From Burkholderiales bacterium (lineage in GTDB: Bacteria; Pseudomonadota; Gammaproteobacteria; Burkholderiales; Burkholderiaceae_C): a stretch of DNA of 47,731 nucleotides. The stretch covers positions 1 through 47,731 of the forward strand of contig JACPVA010000095.1 of NCBI GenBank assembly GCA_016191995.1. Direction: 5' to 3'. The notes beneath the pieces are model-generated. The model did not search any database. It saw nothing but the letters and a program-made list of their open reading frames with translations, and was not told the origin of the DNA. Of this stretch, positions 46,487-47,731 are shown piece by piece. Numbering within the stretch: position 1 is the first letter of the stretch; every line of letters begins with the position of its first letter. A program made the position numbers and the translations under genes.

Positions 46487-47731
46487 ATGAGCTACGTCGT
46501 CCTGGCCCGCAAGTACCGGCCGCGCCGCTTCGACCAGATGGTGGGGCAGCCGCACGTGGTGCAGGCCCTGACGAACGCGCTGGCGCAGCAGCGGCTGCAC
46601 CACGCCTACCTCTTCACCGGCACGCGCGGCATCGGCAAGACGACGGTCTCGCGCATCCTGGCCAAGTCGCTCAACTGCGTCGGCCCGGACGGCCGCGGCG
46701 GCATCACCGCCGAGCCCTGCGGGGTCTGCCCGGCCTGCACCGCGATCGACGCCGACCGCTTCGTCGACTACCTCGAACTCGACGCCGCGAGCAACCGCAG
46801 CATCGACGAGATCCGCGACCTGATCGAGCGTGCCGCGTACAAGCCCAGCGTCGGCCGCTTCAAGGTCTTCATGATCGACGAGGCGCACCAGCTGACCAAG
46901 GACGCGTTCAACGCCCTGCTGAAGACGCTGGAAGAGCCGCCCGAGTACCTCAAGTTCGTGCTCGCGACGACCGACCCGGAGAAGATGCTGCCGACGGTGC
47001 TGTCGCGCTGCCTGCAGTTCAACCTGCGCCCGATGGCGCCGCAGACGGTGCAGGAGTATCTGGCCGGCGTGCTCGCGGCCGAGAGTGTGGCGGCCGAGCC
47101 GGCGGCGCTGCGCTTGCTCGGACGCGCCGCGCGCGGGTCGATGCGCGATGCGCTGTCGCTCGCCGACCAGGCGATCGCCTATGGCGGCGGCCGCATCGAC
47201 GAGTCGGTCGTGCGCGCGATGCTCGGTGTGGCCGACCATGCGCAGGCCGCGGCGCTGCTGCAGGCGGTCGCGGCGCGCGACGGCGCGGCGCTGCTGGCCG
47301 GCGTGCAGGTCTTGCGCGAGACCGGCGGCTCGGCCGCGGCGACGCTCGAGGCGATGGCCACGCTGCTGCAGTCGGCCGCGGTCGAGCAGGCGGTGCCGGG
47401 GGCGATCGACGAGGCCGACCCCGACACCCCGGCCGCGCGCGCACTCGCCGCGGCGCTGCCGGCCGACGAGCTGCAGCTCGTCTACAGCATGCTGCTGCAG
47501 GGCCGCGGCGAGCTCGCGCTGACCGGCGACGACTATGCCGCGCTGACGATGGTCCTGTTGCGGCCGTTCGCCTTCGCACCGGCTGCCGCGCCGGCGCCAC
47601 AGGCCGCGCCGCGCCCGCAGCCCTTGCGCGTCAGTGCGGTGGCCGTCACCGCGGTACGGCCGGGCGCGGCGGGGCGCGCCGCCGGCCCCGCCGAGGCGGC
47701 GGGGGACGAGGCGCGCGCGAAGCTGGCCGGC
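46487..47731 (+). CDS. dnaX: DNA polymerase III subunit gamma/tau, N-terminal part (3' end outside window)
   Basis: The first 415 codons of DnaX are present, ending at the window edge. It is the ATPase of the clamp loader. The N-terminus MSYVVLARKYRPRRFDQMVG is canonical; Walker A is GTRGIGKTTVSRILAKSLNC, the zinc-finger cysteines are in CGVCPACTAI, Walker B with the DExx box is VFMIDEAHQLT, and the SRC motif is LSRCLQFNL. Domain III follows, then the Ala/Pro-rich region starts. The slippery site that makes gamma from tau in E. coli would lie beyond the window. A -10-like TAGAAT at 46473-46478 precedes the ATG. Confidence 0.96.
   Translation, partial: MSYVVLARKYRPRRFDQMVGQPHVVQALTNALAQQRLHHAYLFTGTRGIGKTTVSRILAKSLNCVGPDGRGGITAEPCGVCPACTAIDADRFVDYLELDAASNRSIDEIRDLIERAAYKPSVGRFKVFMIDEAHQLTKDAFNALLKTLEEPPEYLKFVLATTDPEKMLPTVLSRCLQFNLRPMAPQTVQEYLAGVLAAESVAAEPAALRLLGRAARGSMRDALSLADQAIAYGGGRIDESVVRAMLGVADHAQAAALLQAVAARDGAALLAGVQVLRETGGSAAATLEAMATLLQSAAVEQAVPGAIDEADPDTPAARALAAALPADELQLVYSMLLQGRGELALTGDDYAALTMVLLRPFAFAPAAAPAPQAAPRPQPLRVSAVAVTAVRPGAAGRAAGPAEAAGDEARAKLAG

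Overview
The window comes from a very GC-rich chromosome of a betaproteobacterium, most likely a Burkholderiales member near the Rubrivivax/Leptothrix/Sphaerotilus group. The evidence is the gene order carA-carB-greA-DUF4149-yhbY-rlmE-ftsH-folP-glmM-pst/pho, a trxA-rho-rpmE2 run, an imuB/dnaE2 mutagenesis pair, and strong G/C bias at third codon positions. No tRNA, rRNA, CRISPR array or intact insertion sequence was found. The assignment rests on gene content only.

Layout. (1) 1-6541: 3' end of imuB, then an inserted patch (yjbQ, a hicBA toxin-antitoxin pair, a decayed partial copy of yjbQ and one reverse-strand hypothetical gene), then dnaE2 behind its own LexA box. (2) 6542-10378: accessory genes: a small membrane protein, an MliC-like exported protein, a fluoroacetate-dehalogenase-like hydrolase, an SGNH-like protein and a RidA-like protein. 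(3) 10476-14099, minus strand: a tightly coupled four-gene operon encoding a polyprenyl synthetase, an EAD-like/TIR protein, a Nudix hydrolase and a nucleoside-deoxyribosyltransferase-like/Macro fusion. This is the best candidate for an undescribed NAD+/ADP-ribose conflict or signalling system. (4) 14208-15513: a Bax-inhibitor-1-family membrane protein and a GlcG/HbpS protein. (5) 15709-26807: conserved housekeeping block (pyrimidine/arginine precursor synthesis, transcription elongation, ribosome maturation, FtsH protease, folate and cell-wall precursor synthesis). (6) 26872-36417: Pho regulon: two PhoB-box arrays, pstS, a lipoprotein gene, long forms of pstC and pstA, pstB, phoU, phoB, phoR. 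(7) 36377-40355, minus strand: a GT-C-like membrane protein, rpmE2 with a clear terminator, rho, trxA. (8) 40528-44851: two tandem paralogues, a degenerate-kinase/HDOD protein and an active-looking kinase/HDOD/GAF protein. (9) 44852-47731: an intergenic repeat, the SRP RNA gene ffs, a divergent PurM-like gene and the 5' part of dnaX.

How the parts work together. Under phosphate limitation PhoR/PhoB would act on the Pho boxes in front of pstS to induce the transporter, and PhoU with PstSCAB would feed back on PhoR. ImuB and DnaE2 would do SOS-induced translesion synthesis, and the LexA box lets dnaE2 respond by itself even though it has been separated from imuB. In the TIR operon the families suggest a logic in which TIR cleaves NAD+, a Macro-fused effector senses the ADP-ribose-like product, and the Nudix enzyme removes it; this is inference. 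The kinase/HDOD pair probably forms one signalling module.
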